Source: Chloroflexota bacterium
GTDB taxonomy: Bacteria; Chloroflexota; UBA11872
DNA: 64,000 nt
Reading direction: 5' to 3'
NCBI GenBank assembly: GCA_022824865.1
Contig: JAJDZD010000014.1
Location: 1 to 64,000, forward strand
A program made the position numbers and the translations under genes. Positions 1 through 8,407 of the stretch are shown one piece after another. Position 1 is the stretch's first letter, and each line of letters starts with the position of its first letter. The notes below the pieces were generated by a model. That model was not told where the DNA came from. It made no database searches and saw only the letters and a list, made by a program, of their open reading frames with translations.

Positions 1-14
1 CGCGGGAGGCCGCG

Positions 15-848
15 ATGTCGAGCCCGATCACGCCGCTGGACCAGCCCTGGACCGGGGTGCTGGGCGGGATCGCGGTGGACGCGCGCTACGACGCGGCGAC
101 GCAGACGATCCACACCACGGTGCGCAACGCGCTGGGCCAGACGCAGTGCTACGTGCAGGTGGAACCGCACCTGAAGTCGGGCCCGCAGACGGTCGGCGAG
201 CTGGGGCCGGGTCAGGTCGGTGACCTCCAGCCGGGCCAGCAGGCGACCTCGAGCCTGGCAGTGGCGAGTGAGCCGGAGCTGGCCGGGGTGGCGTTCGACG
301 GCTACGTGATCCACGTGGAAGTGTTCGACTGCGGCGGCCCGGGCCCGGTGCCGCACACCGGCGGTGAAGGCGGTGGTGGCGAGGGCGCGGGCGGCGAAGG
401 CCACGGGCCCGGCGGCGAAGGCGGGAGCGAAGGCTCCGGTCAAGGCGGGGCGGCGGGCAGCGAAGAAGGCAGCGGCGCGAACCTGGCGCTGGACGAGACC
501 TTTGACGCGGTGCGCGGCGGCGCGCGGCTGATCCTGAGCTACGACGCGGCGGGCAACGCGTTCACGGGGACGGTGCAGAACACGACCTCGGGCGTCCTGC
601 CGCAGGTGCGGATCGAGGTCCACCTCTCGAACGGGGTGGAGCTGGGGCCGACGACGCCGGTGGACCTGCAGCCGGGCCAGGTGCTGGCGGTGCAGCTGCC
701 GGCGACGGCGGCACCGTTCACGGGCTGGATCGCCCACGCCGAAGTGGGCAGCGGCGGCGAAGCCGGGGGCGAGCACGGCGGCGGCAGCCAGGGCGGTGAA
801 GGCGGCGGCGAGCACGGCGCTGGCGGTGAGCGGCGCGGTGGCGGCTAG
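15..848 (+). CDS. Gly/Glu-rich protein with two diverged beta-rich repeats (possibly 5'-partial)
   Basis: I do not recognise a named family. The 277-residue product has two diverged repeats of about 90 residues (about 12-105 and 160-250). Both contain the pattern of a hydrophobic strand, a PxVxVEVHL-like strand, then LQPGQ and a final GWIxHxEV or GYVIHVEV strand, as in FxLYD-like extracellular beta-sandwich modules. The repeats are separated and followed by linkers made almost only of Gly, Glu, Ser and His (about 118-155 and 250-277). There is no signal peptide at the ATG used here. The frame is open to the window edge, so the true start, with an export signal, may lie upstream. A GC hairpin follows the stop at 879-911. 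Confidence 0.6.
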   Translation: MSSPITPLDQPWTGVLGGIAVDARYDAATQTIHTTVRNALGQTQCYVQVEPHLKSGPQTVGELGPGQVGDLQPGQQATSSLAVASEPELAGVAFDGYVIHVEVFDCGGPGPVPHTGGEGGGGEGAGGEGHGPGGEGGSEGSGQGGAAGSEEGSGANLALDETFDAVRGGARLILSYDAAGNAFTGTVQNTTSGVLPQVRIEVHLSNGVELGPTTPVDLQPGQVLAVQLPATAAPFTGWIAHAEVGSGGEAGGEHGGGSQGGEGGGEHGAGGERRGGG

Positions 849-878
849 GGTTAGCCTAGGCAGCGACCCATCCGTGGG

Positions 879-911
879 GAGCCGCGGTGCCTCTGGGAGG
901 TACCGCGGCTC
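879..911 (+). terminator. GC-rich hairpin, possible terminator
   Basis: A perfect 10-bp inverted repeat (GAGCCGCGGT at 879-888, ACCGCGGCTC at 902-911) with a 13-nt loop sits 30 nt after the stop of the Gly-rich gene. It lacks a T-run, so intrinsic termination is uncertain. Confidence 0.4.
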
Positions 912-935
912 TGCCGGCGCCCTAGAGGAATCGCC

Positions 936-1070
936 GTGAGCCGCACGGTCCTGATCGTGGAAGACGATCCGCGCATCGCGCGCTGGGTGCAGGTGTACTT
1001 CGAGCGCGCCGGGTTTGCCGCCTCTCCGTCGCGAGTCGGACGTTCCAATCGCTGTCGCCTGAATGCGTGA
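936..1070 (+). pseudogene. Truncated response-regulator receiver domain
   Basis: A GTG start with a GAGGA Shine-Dalgarno motif 5-9 nt upstream opens a 44-codon frame. Its first 28 residues are a textbook receiver-domain N-terminus: TVLIVEDDPRIARWVQ, the acidic DD pair of beta-1/alpha-1, then the helix YFERAGF. After residue 28 the similarity stops abruptly (ASPSRVGRSNRCRLNA) and a TGA follows. The phospho-acceptor Asp, the conserved Lys and any output domain are missing. Nothing further of the gene appears downstream, where tRNA-Ala begins 93 nt later. I read this as the 5' remnant of a response regulator cut by a rearrangement or deletion beside the tRNA gene. Confidence 0.7.
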
Positions 1071-1162
1071 GGACCACGTTTCCCGGCCAAGAAACTCGCC
1101 CAGGGGATGGCGGCCGCGACGGTTGAGGAGTCGCGAATACCGTGGGTCCGTGGCTAGAGGGG

Positions 1163-1235
1163 TGGACCCAATCGGATTCGAACCGACGACCTCCTCAATG
1201 CCATTGAGGCGCTCTTCCAGCTGAGCTATGGGCCC
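1163..1235 (-). tRNA. tRNA-Ala (anticodon GGC)
   Basis: The minus strand folds into a complete 73-nt cloverleaf. The acceptor stem pairs GGGCCCA with TGGGTCC and the discriminator is A. The D arm is GCTCAGCTGGAAGAGC, the anticodon arm CCTCA-ATGGCAT-TGAGG gives anticodon GGC, and the T loop is TTCGAAT. CCA is not encoded. The 5' end overlaps the stop codon of the upstream MobA-like gene. Confidence 0.95.
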
Positions 1236-1867
1236 GCCGACAGTTTAGGCGATGGGGCGGGGTCGCTGGCGGGTTGGGCGGCGGCGTAGTCGGCGGGGGT
1301 GTTGAGGTTGAGGACGGCGAGTTGGGAGTCCACGGGGACGGAGCGCAGGCGCCGGCGATGGCGGGTGACGACGGCGCGCAGGCCCTGGGTGGCTTCGGTG
1401 ACCTGTTCGAGTTCGGGGGCGATGTCGGCCGGGACGATGACGGGGTGGCCGCCGCTGCCTTTGTAGGTGGGCCGCCAGAGGGCGACGGGATCGGTGCGCC
1501 AGGCGGCGACGAGGGGTTGGAGGAGATTGGCCTCGAGTGGTTGATCGACGTTGGCCACCAGGATGCTGGTTGGGGTGCGCTGGAAGGCGCGAGCGCCGGC
1601 GGCGAGCGAGGTTGCGCGGCCTTCGCGGAAGCGGAGATTCACGAGGACGCGTGTCGGGGTGCCTTTCAACGCGTCGCTCACTTCGTCCTGAAGGTTTCCG
1701 ACGACCACAAGAAGTTGATCGATGGCCGGGTGGGACGTCAGCAGGTCCGCCTGGTGTCGCACCAGGGGCACGCCGCCCCAGGGCAGCAGGGCCTTGGGCT
1801 GGCCCATGCGGGTGGACTGGCCGGCGGCGAGCAGGATGGCGGCCAAGCGGGGCGGCGGGGCGCTCAC
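1226..1867 (-). CDS. MobA/MocA-like nucleotidyltransferase (NTP_transf_3)
   Basis: This is a cytoplasmic nucleotidyltransferase of the MobA/MocA type, which joins CTP or GTP to molybdopterin, or in relatives activates another small substrate. The signature LLAAGQSTRMGQPK lies at residues 12-25, giving the G-x-S-x-R-MG-x-x-K nucleotide loop. A VDQP motif near residue 106 supplies the metal-binding Asp, and GGHPVIVP follows near 140. At 213 residues it has the usual length. The start overlaps the stop of the membrane protein at 1864-2499 by 4 nt, so the two are probably co-translated. The TAG stop at 1226-1228 lies inside the mature 5' end of tRNA-Ala. The substrate (molybdopterin or other) cannot be told from this sequence. 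Confidence 0.8.
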   Translation of the reverse strand: MSAPPPRLAAILLAAGQSTRMGQPKALLPWGGVPLVRHQADLLTSHPAIDQLLVVVGNLQDEVSDALKGTPTRVLVNLRFREGRATSLAAGARAFQRTPTSILVANVDQPLEANLLQPLVAAWRTDPVALWRPTYKGSGGHPVIVPADIAPELEQVTEATQGLRAVVTRHRRRLRSVPVDSQLAVLNLNTPADYAAAQPASDPAPSPKLSAGP

Positions 1868-2499
1868 GGCTGGCTGGGGCGAAGCGCGCGCGTGGTCGCG
1901 GTTGCGATCAGGCCGAGGCCGGCCGCCACGGCCGCCAGGGTGAGCGCGGCGACCGCGCGGGCGGGGCGCAGGTCGCCGACCAGGGCTTCGACGTGCGTCC
2001 AGAGCGAGCGGCGGTGGAGCACCCGCAGGGCGAGGTCCTGGTCGGCGAACTCAACCTGCCCATCCAGACGCAGGACGCCACCCGGTTGTTGGTCGTCCCG
2101 CGTGGCGCCGTAGACGACGCCGCCAGACTGCGCGGCTTCGACCTGCAGTCGCACCGCCACGGGCCCGACGGGCGCGGGGCGGTCGAACGCTACTCGCCAG
2201 AGTTGAAGAGTTGCGGATGGGAATACCTGGAGCGTGCGGGTGGCGATCAGGGTGTCTCCAGCCAGCAGGTCGGCTTGCAGGTGCAGCGGCTGAACCGTGC
2301 CCTCGGCGCGCGCCGCGATTTGCAGGCCGATCATGTCGGGGGTCCGCACGGTGACTTCCTGGACAACTACGCGGTCCGGTCCCAGGGGGCCGAGTTCGAA
2401 GTTCGGATCCAGTTCCTGGCCGGTACCGACTTCCACGGTCCACAGGGCGGCCAGCAGCAGCGTCGCCAGGACGAAGACGGCCGCGACCACGACTCCCAC
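1864..2499 (-). CDS. Membrane-anchored protein of unknown function
   Basis: I do not recognise the family. The 211-residue product starts with a GTG and has one hydrophobic helix at each end (about 2-18 and 183-202). Between them is a soluble, beta-rich extracytoplasmic region of about 160 residues with repeated hydrophobic/charged alternation (VQPLHLQADLLAGDTLIATR). A positive LRPSQP tail follows the second helix. The gene lies 47 nt after glcD and overlaps the MobA-like gene by 4 nt, so it probably belongs to the same transcript. The context gives no specific function. Confidence 0.65.
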   Translation of the reverse strand: MGVVVAAVFVLATLLLAALWTVEVGTGQELDPNFELGPLGPDRVVVQEVTVRTPDMIGLQIAARAEGTVQPLHLQADLLAGDTLIATRTLQVFPSATLQLWRVAFDRPAPVGPVAVRLQVEAAQSGGVVYGATRDDQQPGGVLRLDGQVEFADQDLALRVLHRRSLWTHVEALVGDLRPARAVAALTLAAVAAGLGLIATATTRALRPSQP

Positions 2500-2546
2500 G
2501 CCTTCGGCCGAGCCGAGGAGGCGACGCGCCGGAGGCCAGGCCTGGG

Positions 2547-4019
2547 TCAGGCGGAGGTCTCCGAGGCCGACCGCCGCAGGTTGTTGACCTCCGCGCAGCC
2601 GACAGGGGCCGGAAGGATCTTGTTGGGGTTGAAGAGGGCGTGGGGGTCGAAGACCTGCTGGACGCGGCGCATGGCGTCCAGGTCGTCCGGACCGTAGACC
2701 AACGGCATGGCGGCTTGTTTCTCCATGCCGATGCCGTGTTCGCCGCTGAGCATGCCGCCAACATCCACGCAGACCTGCAGGATGGCGGTGCCGGCGTCGA
2801 GCACGCGGTCCAGTTCGCCGGGTACGCGGTTGTCGAAGAGCAGGAGCGGGTGCAGGTTGCCGTCGCCGGCGTGGAAGACGTTGGCAATGGGCAGCTCGAA
2901 CGACCGGCTGATGCGCCGGATCTCGTCCAGCACGTAGGCAATGGTGGTGCGAGGGATCACGCCGTCCTGCACGTAGTAGTCGGGGGAGATGCGGCCCATG
3001 GCGCCGAAGGCGCTCTTGCGGCCGAGCCAGAAGAGGTTGCGTTCGGCGTCGTTCTGGGCGACGCGGATGTCGCGGGCTTCGTTGGCGAGGAGCACGTCAC
3101 GGATTTCGGCCTCGCGGTCGTTCAGTTCGGCTGGCACGCCGTCGACGTCCAGCAGCAGCACGGCGGCGGCGTCCACCGGCAGGTTGGCCCGGGGGATGAA
3201 CGCGGCGACGGCTTCCAGGGCGAGCTGGTCCATCATCTCCACGGCGGCCGGGACGATGCCGGCGGCGACGATGCCGGAGACGGCGGCGCTGCAGGCGGGC
3301 ACCGAGTCGAACGAGGCCAGCAGGGTGCGGACGCCAGCCGGGGTGTGGACCAGTTGGACGACGGCCCGGGTGACGATGCCGAAGGTGCCCTCGCTGCCGC
3401 AGAAGAGGCCGGTCAGGTCGTAGCCGGGGCCGTCGGGCAGGGCGCTGGTGGTGACGACGCGGCCGTCCATGGTGACGAACTCAATCCCCAGCACGTGGTT
3501 GGTGGTGACGCCGTAGAGCAGGGTGTGGGGGCCGCCGGCGTTGGTGGCGATGTTGCCGCCGAGGGTGCAGGCGTACTGGCTGGAGGGGTCGGGGGCGTAG
3601 TGAAAGCCGAAGCGATGGGTGTGGGCGCTGAGGTCGGCGTTGACGACGCCCGGTTCAACGACTGCGCGGCGGTTACGGGTGTCGACTTCGAGGATGCGGT
3701 TCATGCGGGAGGTGGCGACCACGATTCCGCCGCAGCGAGCGATGGCCCCGCCGCTGAGCCCGGTGCCGGCGCCGCGCGCCACGACGGGCACGCCGTGCCG
3801 CAACCCGGACTGGACGATGGCCTGGACCTGGGCGGTGGTGTCGGGGAAGACGACGGCGTCGGGCAGGGCGCGGTCGACAGAGCCGTCGTACTCGTAGAGC
3901 AGCAGGTCATCAGGATCGGAGAGGACCCAGGCATCGCCGACGATGCGGCGGAGGTCGGCCAGCAGGGCGGCCGGGGCGGAGGTCTTTGTCTCGGTTACTG
4001 ATGCCATGACACTAGGCAC
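2547..4019 (-). CDS. glcD: Glycolate oxidase subunit GlcD-type FAD-linked oxidase
   Basis: This flavoprotein oxidises 2-hydroxy acids (glycolate or D-lactate). The FAD-binding PCMH domain spans about residues 45-225, with the nucleotide loop GAGTGLSGGA near 85 and the GGNIATNAGG loop near 155. The C-terminal FAD-oxidase domain follows, with HAGDGNLHP near 387 and GEHGIGMEK near 430. At 490 residues it is full length. I use the GTG at 4019 because a GAGG ribosome site lies 7 nt upstream; an in-frame ATG at 4007 is the alternative. No glcE or glcF partner is adjacent, so the physiological electron acceptor is unclear. Confidence 0.9.
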   Translation of the reverse strand: MPSVMASVTETKTSAPAALLADLRRIVGDAWVLSDPDDLLLYEYDGSVDRALPDAVVFPDTTAQVQAIVQSGLRHGVPVVARGAGTGLSGGAIARCGGIVVATSRMNRILEVDTRNRRAVVEPGVVNADLSAHTHRFGFHYAPDPSSQYACTLGGNIATNAGGPHTLLYGVTTNHVLGIEFVTMDGRVVTTSALPDGPGYDLTGLFCGSEGTFGIVTRAVVQLVHTPAGVRTLLASFDSVPACSAAVSGIVAAGIVPAAVEMMDQLALEAVAAFIPRANLPVDAAAVLLLDVDGVPAELNDREAEIRDVLLANEARDIRVAQNDAERNLFWLGRKSAFGAMGRISPDYYVQDGVIPRTTIAYVLDEIRRISRSFELPIANVFHAGDGNLHPLLLFDNRVPGELDRVLDAGTAILQVCVDVGGMLSGEHGIGMEKQAAMPLVYGPDDLDAMRRVQQVFDPHALFNPNKILPAPVGCAEVNNLRRSASETSA

Positions 4020-4056
4020 GCTACGGCCTCAGACCATCGGACGGCAACCCCGCTGG

Positions 4057-4488
4057 CTACCCGGCGCGCAATTGACCTGTGAGTCGCGGGAGGACCTGGT
4101 CCAGGATGGTGGCGTGGTCGAAGGCGAGGGTGGTGGGGAGGGCGTTGAGGGGGAACCAGCGGGCCTCGGCTGCGTCGTCTCCGGCGGCGGGGAGGGCGGC
4201 GTGATGGAGGCGGGCGCCATAGACGACGGAGATGGTGCGGCCGCGGGGGTCGCGGTCGGGGTGGCCGAAGGTGGCCAACTGCTGGAGTTCCGGCGGTTTG
4301 AGGCCGGTTTCCTCGAAGAGTTCGCGGCGGGCGGCGTCGATGAGGTCCTCGTCGGGGTCCACGAATCCGCCGGGGACGGCCCAGCCGAGCGGGGGATTGC
4401 GGCGGCGGATGAGGAGGACGGAAGGTTCCGGCGTTTCGGCAACGACCACAACGTCGGCCGCCACGGCGTAGCGGCTCGGCGCGGGCAC
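4057..4488 (-). CDS. Nudix hydrolase
   Basis: A single-domain 143-residue Nudix protein. The full Nudix box GX5EX7REUXEEXGU is present at residues 41-63 (G41, E47, R55-E56, E59-E60, G62), so metal-dependent pyrophosphohydrolase activity is expected. The RRNPPLGWAVPGG lead-in resembles NADH/ADP-ribose-type members, but the substrate is not certain. It starts 4 nt after the DedA gene ends, so the two are probably co-transcribed. Confidence 0.85.
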   Translation of the reverse strand: MPAPSRYAVAADVVVVAETPEPSVLLIRRRNPPLGWAVPGGFVDPDEDLIDAARRELFEETGLKPPELQQLATFGHPDRDPRGRTISVVYGARLHHAALPAAGDDAAEARWFPLNALPTTLAFDHATILDQVLPRLTGQLRAG

Positions 4489-4492
4489 TGGG

Positions 4493-5104
4493 CTAGTCGG
4501 ACGAGGCGTCGGCCGCCGTAGCGCGCGGGCGCATGACGAAGCGGATGACGACGAAGCCGAGGACCAGGAGCACCACGAAGGCGATGGCCAGGACGTCGAA
4601 GTACTCGTCGATGGCGGCTTCGACCTGGGCGCCGAAGATGGTGATCAGGATTCCGACCAGGAAGAAGCGGCCGCCGCGGCCCACCAGCGAGGCCAGCATG
4701 AAGCGGCGGAAGTTGAGCCGGAAGGCGCCGGCGCCGATGGCGAAGACCTTGTAGGGGATGGGGGTGAAGGCCGCGATGGTGACGGCCCAGACGTCGCGGC
4801 GCTGGTATTGGCGCTCGACGTAGAGCACGCGCTGCTTGGCGAAGAGGCGGTCCAGCAGGGGGCGGCCGCCGCGCAGGCCGATCCAGTAGCCCAGCATTGC
4901 GCCGAGTATCGAGCCGACGGTTGCGATGGCGGAAAAACCCAGCGCGAACGGGAGGTTGCCAGCGGCCAGCGCGATCATCAGGCCGTCCGGCGGGATGGGG
5001 AAAAAGCTGGACTCCCAGAAGGCCAGGACGAAAAGCGCCAGGCCGCCCCAGGGCGAGTCGCCCCAAGCCAATACCCAGTGACCAAGCTCGGAGATCAGGT
5101 GCAT
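4493..5104 (-). CDS. DedA/YqaA-family (VTT domain) membrane protein
   Basis: A 203-residue integral membrane protein of the DedA/SNARE-associated (VTT) superfamily. It has the family's re-entrant start WESSFFPIPPDGLMI (about 30-44), a Gly-rich helix GSILGAMLGYWIG (about 65-77), and the second family signature FTPIPYKVFAIGAGAFRLNF (about 113-132) followed by GRGGRFF. Two hydrophobic helices close the protein. Members are lipid scramblases or transporters needed for envelope and pH homeostasis. The gene is followed closely by the Nudix gene. Confidence 0.85.
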   Translation of the reverse strand: MHLISELGHWVLAWGDSPWGGLALFVLAFWESSFFPIPPDGLMIALAAGNLPFALGFSAIATVGSILGAMLGYWIGLRGGRPLLDRLFAKQRVLYVERQYQRRDVWAVTIAAFTPIPYKVFAIGAGAFRLNFRRFMLASLVGRGGRFFLVGILITIFGAQVEAAIDEYFDVLAIAFVVLLVLGFVVIRFVMRPRATAADASSD

Positions 5105-5150
5105 AGAGGGACTGCCGGCCGGGGGTGGAATAGGCTCATTTTACGGGCGG

Positions 5151-6731
5151 CTAGGCTTGGCGGGTGGTGAAGCTGGACTCGACGGTAAAGGGCTGACCGT
5201 TGCGGGTTCCTTTGACTCGTACGGTGTAGGTGGTGCCCGGCGCCAGCGGATCGTGGGGCACCAACGAGAGAGCGCGCCGCCACTGGCTGAGGGTGCGGGC
5301 GACGGTGACCGTCGCGCCGCCAGGCCCGTACAAACCGGCCTCGCCCCACTCAACCTCGTCGTTCAGTCCGAATTGCAGCGAAATGGCCGGGCCGAACGGG
5401 CGGAGCGCGCCCGGCGCGGGGTTGGGCGACTCCCAGCCGGCCCAGCTGACGGCGACGTCGGTGGCGCCGTTGACTGGCACGACGGCGGGCAGCGGGGCGT
5501 CGGCGGTGTGTTGCGGCGACAAGCCCACGTTGAAGACGGTGATGGTTGTGCCGCCGCCGGTCGCGGTTCCGTAGCCCACGTGCACGGCGGACGGATGAAT
5601 GAACATGTAGCGGTGCCAGACGGTCTCAAGCGCCCAGGTCACCGTATTGGCGGGCGTGAAGAACGCAAAGACCTCGTCCACCCAGCCCAGCGGGTAGCCG
5701 GCGGCGCGGGCGCGGTCGCCGATGGTGCGGCCGGTGAAGCCGGCATAGCCGAAGACCTGGGTGTGCAGGCCGCCCGAATTCGGGTCGTCCAGGTGGGCGA
5801 TGTAGTAGTTGGCGTGACCCTGAGCCGCCTGCATGAGTTCCGGACTTTCGATCAGGGACGGCAGACCGAGGGCGGCCCGCAGGGCGGTGACGGGGCCGTA
5901 CATGTCGGGCAGCGGGGGCGGGGCGGGCGTGGGTTGCTGGTCGGGCGGCTGCGCGGCCTGGCCGAGCCGAGGCCGGACCTCCGGCATCAAGGCTTCGGCG
6001 GGAAATATCCCGGCGCCGCGGGCCAAATCGCCGCCATTGGCGACGGTGACTTCGCCGGCAGAGGCCCAGGGCAGGTCGACCAGCCACTGCTGCAGGACGG
6101 CGCGTTGCAGCCGAATCGTATGGACATGGTCGTAGGTGACGACGCGCGAGGTGGGCAGCCCGTACCAGCGCAGCGGGTCGTCGACGGCGAAGTAGGCATC
6201 GCGCAGGGCCGAGTTGGCATTCAGCAGCGCCTGCCGGCTGGCGATGATCTGGTCCCAGGTGAGGCCCGCTTCATCGAAGTTCTCCGAGGGCGGGACCAAC
6301 AGCTCTTCCAGGGTGTCGTCGTAGCCTTCCAGATTGAGCCGGTCGAACACGTTGACGAACGCAAAGGTGTTGAGCTCCGGACGCCACTGCAGTACGACCT
6401 TCTGAAACACCTGGACGGTGAAGCCGTCCCAAGTGAAGCGTCGCGACAGCGGGTAGCCCAGCGCCTGCACGCCGCCCAGGCGCTGAAACTCGGTCCAGAA
6501 GGGGAGCCCATCGGCGTCGGTGACGGCGAATCCGGCGTCTGGAACACTGGTCTCAGCGGCCTGGGTGAAGACTCGTCCGCCCTCGACCGCGTAGTCGCCG
6601 GTATCGGCATGGGTCGGCGCAACTGTCGCGAGCGCCGTGAGCATCAGCACCGCCAGTACAACCGCGCCACGCAGCCAGCGACCGAACCAGCGACCTCCGG
6701 GGTTTGCCGAAGCTCGTGTCGGGATCGTCAT
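5151..6731 (-). CDS. Secreted CAP-domain protein with C-terminal Ig-like domain
   Basis: A 526-residue exported protein. An Arg-rich N-terminus and hydrophobic core ending THA (about 20-43) form a signal peptide. The middle holds a module with QRLGGVQALGYPLSRRF, a recurrent pattern in secreted Chloroflexota proteins, followed by a long linker. A CAP/SCP domain covers about 280-410 (LMQAAQGHANYY, then HPSAVHVGYGTATGGGTT). The last 100 residues look like a bacterial Ig-like domain (PVNGATDVAVSW to PLAPGTTYTVRV). I chose the ATG at 6731 because it starts just before the signal; an in-frame ATG at 6794 would overlap yraN. The ligand is unknown. Confidence 0.75.
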   Translation of the reverse strand: MTIPTRASANPGGRWFGRWLRGAVVLAVLMLTALATVAPTHADTGDYAVEGGRVFTQAAETSVPDAGFAVTDADGLPFWTEFQRLGGVQALGYPLSRRFTWDGFTVQVFQKVVLQWRPELNTFAFVNVFDRLNLEGYDDTLEELLVPPSENFDEAGLTWDQIIASRQALLNANSALRDAYFAVDDPLRWYGLPTSRVVTYDHVHTIRLQRAVLQQWLVDLPWASAGEVTVANGGDLARGAGIFPAEALMPEVRPRLGQAAQPPDQQPTPAPPPLPDMYGPVTALRAALGLPSLIESPELMQAAQGHANYYIAHLDDPNSGGLHTQVFGYAGFTGRTIGDRARAAGYPLGWVDEVFAFFTPANTVTWALETVWHRYMFIHPSAVHVGYGTATGGGTTITVFNVGLSPQHTADAPLPAVVPVNGATDVAVSWAGWESPNPAPGALRPFGPAISLQFGLNDEVEWGEAGLYGPGGATVTVARTLSQWRRALSLVPHDPLAPGTTYTVRVKGTRNGQPFTVESSFTTRQA

Positions 6732-6777
6732 CCGGCGATCGTGTCTTTTTACGCTCGGGGGCAGCAAGGCCAGGGGG

Positions 6778-7182
6778 TCAGAACTGCACGGCATTCGGTA
6801 TCACGTCCACGGTGTAGTCGCCGCCAGGGTCAACGTCAATGGCGACGACGTCGATACGGTACGCGCCGGCGCGGTCGCGATGCTGCCGCAGGTACGTCTG
6901 GGCGAGTCGCTCCAGTTGGCGAGCCTTGGTGTGCGTGAGGGCGGCGCGCGCTCCGCCAAACGCTTGGTCGCGGCGTGTCTTGACTTCCACGAATACTGTT
7001 TCGTCGCGGTCGGTGGCGACGATATCGAGTTCGCCACGACCGAGGCGGACGTTGCGGTCCACGATCTTGTACTTGCGCCGTTTGAGTTCGCGCGCGGCGA
7101 CGTCCTCGCCCCAACGGCCCAGGTCGGCCCGCTCGGTGGGCGCACGGCGCCTAGACCGCCAGGGCCAGGGAATGCGCGGCAT
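6778..7182 (-). CDS. yraN: YraN/UPF0102 family endonuclease-like protein
   Basis: A 134-residue UPF0102 protein with a restriction-endonuclease-like fold. The family signature is clear: GRWGEDVAARELKRR, then GRGELDIVATDRDETVFVEV and a following KTR, which gives the E-x-D...E-x-K catalytic pattern. YraN normally sits next to rnhB, as here: it overlaps the 3' end of rnhB by about 32 nt. An upstream in-frame start at 7224 would lengthen the overlap; I prefer 7182. The cellular role of the family is not firmly established. Confidence 0.88.
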   Translation of the reverse strand: MPRIPWPWRSRRRAPTERADLGRWGEDVAARELKRRKYKIVDRNVRLGRGELDIVATDRDETVFVEVKTRRDQAFGGARAALTHTKARQLERLAQTYLRQHRDRAGAYRIDVVAIDVDPGGDYTVDVIPNAVQF

Positions 7183-7777
7183 GGGCCTGTCGAACGGGGG
7201 CGAAGCTTTGGCGGTGGAGGGCAATGGGGCCCAGCGACTGCAGGGCGGTGCGATGGCGGGCGGTGCCGTAGCCCTTGTTGCGATCGAAGGCGTAGTCAGG
7301 AAAGCGGCGGCTTACCTCTCGCATCAGGCGGTCGCGGGCGACCTTGGCGCAGATTGAGGCGGCGGCCACGGCCAGGCAGGTGGCGTCGGCCCGGATGACG
7401 GCCGTCTGCCGGTCGGCGAACCGGCTGGCGGCGTCCAGCGGAAAGGCGTCCACAATCACGTGATCGGGGTCGAGCCCCAGGCGGCCGAGCGCGCGGTGCA
7501 TGGTCAGGCGCCCCGCGGCGGCAATGCCGGACTCGTCGATTTCACGCGGGGAGGTGTGCGCCACGCCGACGGCGGCGGCTCGGGCGTGAATCAGGCGGGC
7601 CAGGCGCTCGCGGGCGCGGGGCGAGAGCTGCTTGGAGTCGGCAACACCCGCGAACAGCCGGGGATCGGCGTAAGCAACGGGTGGCAGGATCACGGCCGCG
7701 GCGGTCAGCGGGCCCGCCCAGGCACCGCGGCCAGCTTCGTCAACCCCCGCGATCAGGCGATGCCCCTCCCGCAGCAA
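7151..7777 (-). CDS. rnhB: Ribonuclease HII
   Basis: Cleaves the RNA strand of RNA-DNA hybrids and incises at misincorporated ribonucleotides. The family motif GVDEAGRGAWAGP is at residues 11-23, including the catalytic D13-E14. The second catalytic Asp lies in VIVDAFPLD near 110, and SICAKVARD follows near 140. Full length at 208 residues. It sits between rplS and yraN, the usual rplS-rnhB-yraN order, about 70 nt after rplS. Confidence 0.93.
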   Translation of the reverse strand: MLREGHRLIAGVDEAGRGAWAGPLTAAAVILPPVAYADPRLFAGVADSKQLSPRARERLARLIHARAAAVGVAHTSPREIDESGIAAAGRLTMHRALGRLGLDPDHVIVDAFPLDAASRFADRQTAVIRADATCLAVAAASICAKVARDRLMREVSRRFPDYAFDRNKGYGTARHRTALQSLGPIALHRQSFAPVRQAHAAHSLALAV

Positions 7778-7846
7778 CCGGCGTTCCCGGTGCGGCGGTG
7801 GGAGCCTGAGCGGGAGGGTGGGGACTGGTCTGGCCTCCCGCGCCGG

Positions 7847-8194
7847 CTAGGCGCGCCGCTCCTTGACGCGCGCGGCCCGGCCTACCCGGTCGCGCAAGTA
7901 ATAGAGCTTGGCGCGGCGAACCTTGCCGTAGCGGACGACCTGGATGTCGTCCACGATCGGGGAGTGCAAGAGGAACGTTCGTTCCACGCCGACCCCGCCG
8001 GAGATGCGGCGGACCGTAAAGTTCTCGTTGACCCCGCCCGCGCGGCGCCGGATGACGGTGCCCTCGAAGACCTGGACGCGCTCGCGCTCGCCTTCGCGCA
8101 CTTTCACGTGCACGCGCACGGTGTCGCCGACGTTGAAGTCGGGCACGTCGGGCTTGAGATAGGTCTTTTCGAGTTCCTGGATGAGGGTTGCCAT
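7847..8194 (-). CDS. rplS: 50S ribosomal protein bL19
   Basis: A 115-residue bL19 protein at the 30S-50S interface. The sequence is canonical: N-terminal helix [20 protein letters not shown], then [44 protein letters not shown] and [11 protein letters not shown]. The reading frame stays open far upstream, but the ATG at 8194 matches the family N-terminus exactly. First gene of the rplS-rnhB-yraN cluster. Confidence 0.97.
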   Translation of the reverse strand: MATLIQELEKTYLKPDVPDFNVGDTVRVHVKVREGERERVQVFEGTVIRRRAGGVNENFTVRRISGGVGVERTFLLHSPIVDDIQVVRYGKVRRAKLYYLRDRVGRAARVKERRA

Positions 8195-8407
8195 GGGTGC
8201 TATGCCGGAAAACGAGCGGCGTGGGACGCCACAAACAACGGGTCGCAAAGGAGGGGCTGACCGGTTGGCCAGCATCGCCGACGATAGCACAGGCACCGGC
8301 ACCGAACGCTCCGTATCGTGCGGCAATTTCGTAGCGCTTCCTGGAACGCCGCCTATAGTTGAGGCAGCGCGGCTACGCATGTTTGCCGCGCGGGCGGCCC
8401 AGATTTC

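Noticed and set aside
355-520. GGC-GAA-rich tract as a tandem DNA repeat or CRISPR-like array
   Set aside because: The period is irregular and it is simply the coding sequence of a Gly/Glu linker.
2640-4001. 453-codon plus-strand ORF opposite glcD
   Set aside because: Low-complexity Gly/Asp/Val-rich product with no domain; it is the antisense shadow of a clear GlcD gene in GC-rich sequence.
5157-6938. 593-codon plus-strand ORF opposite the CAP-domain gene
   Set aside because: No recognisable domain; the minus strand has a signal peptide and family motifs.
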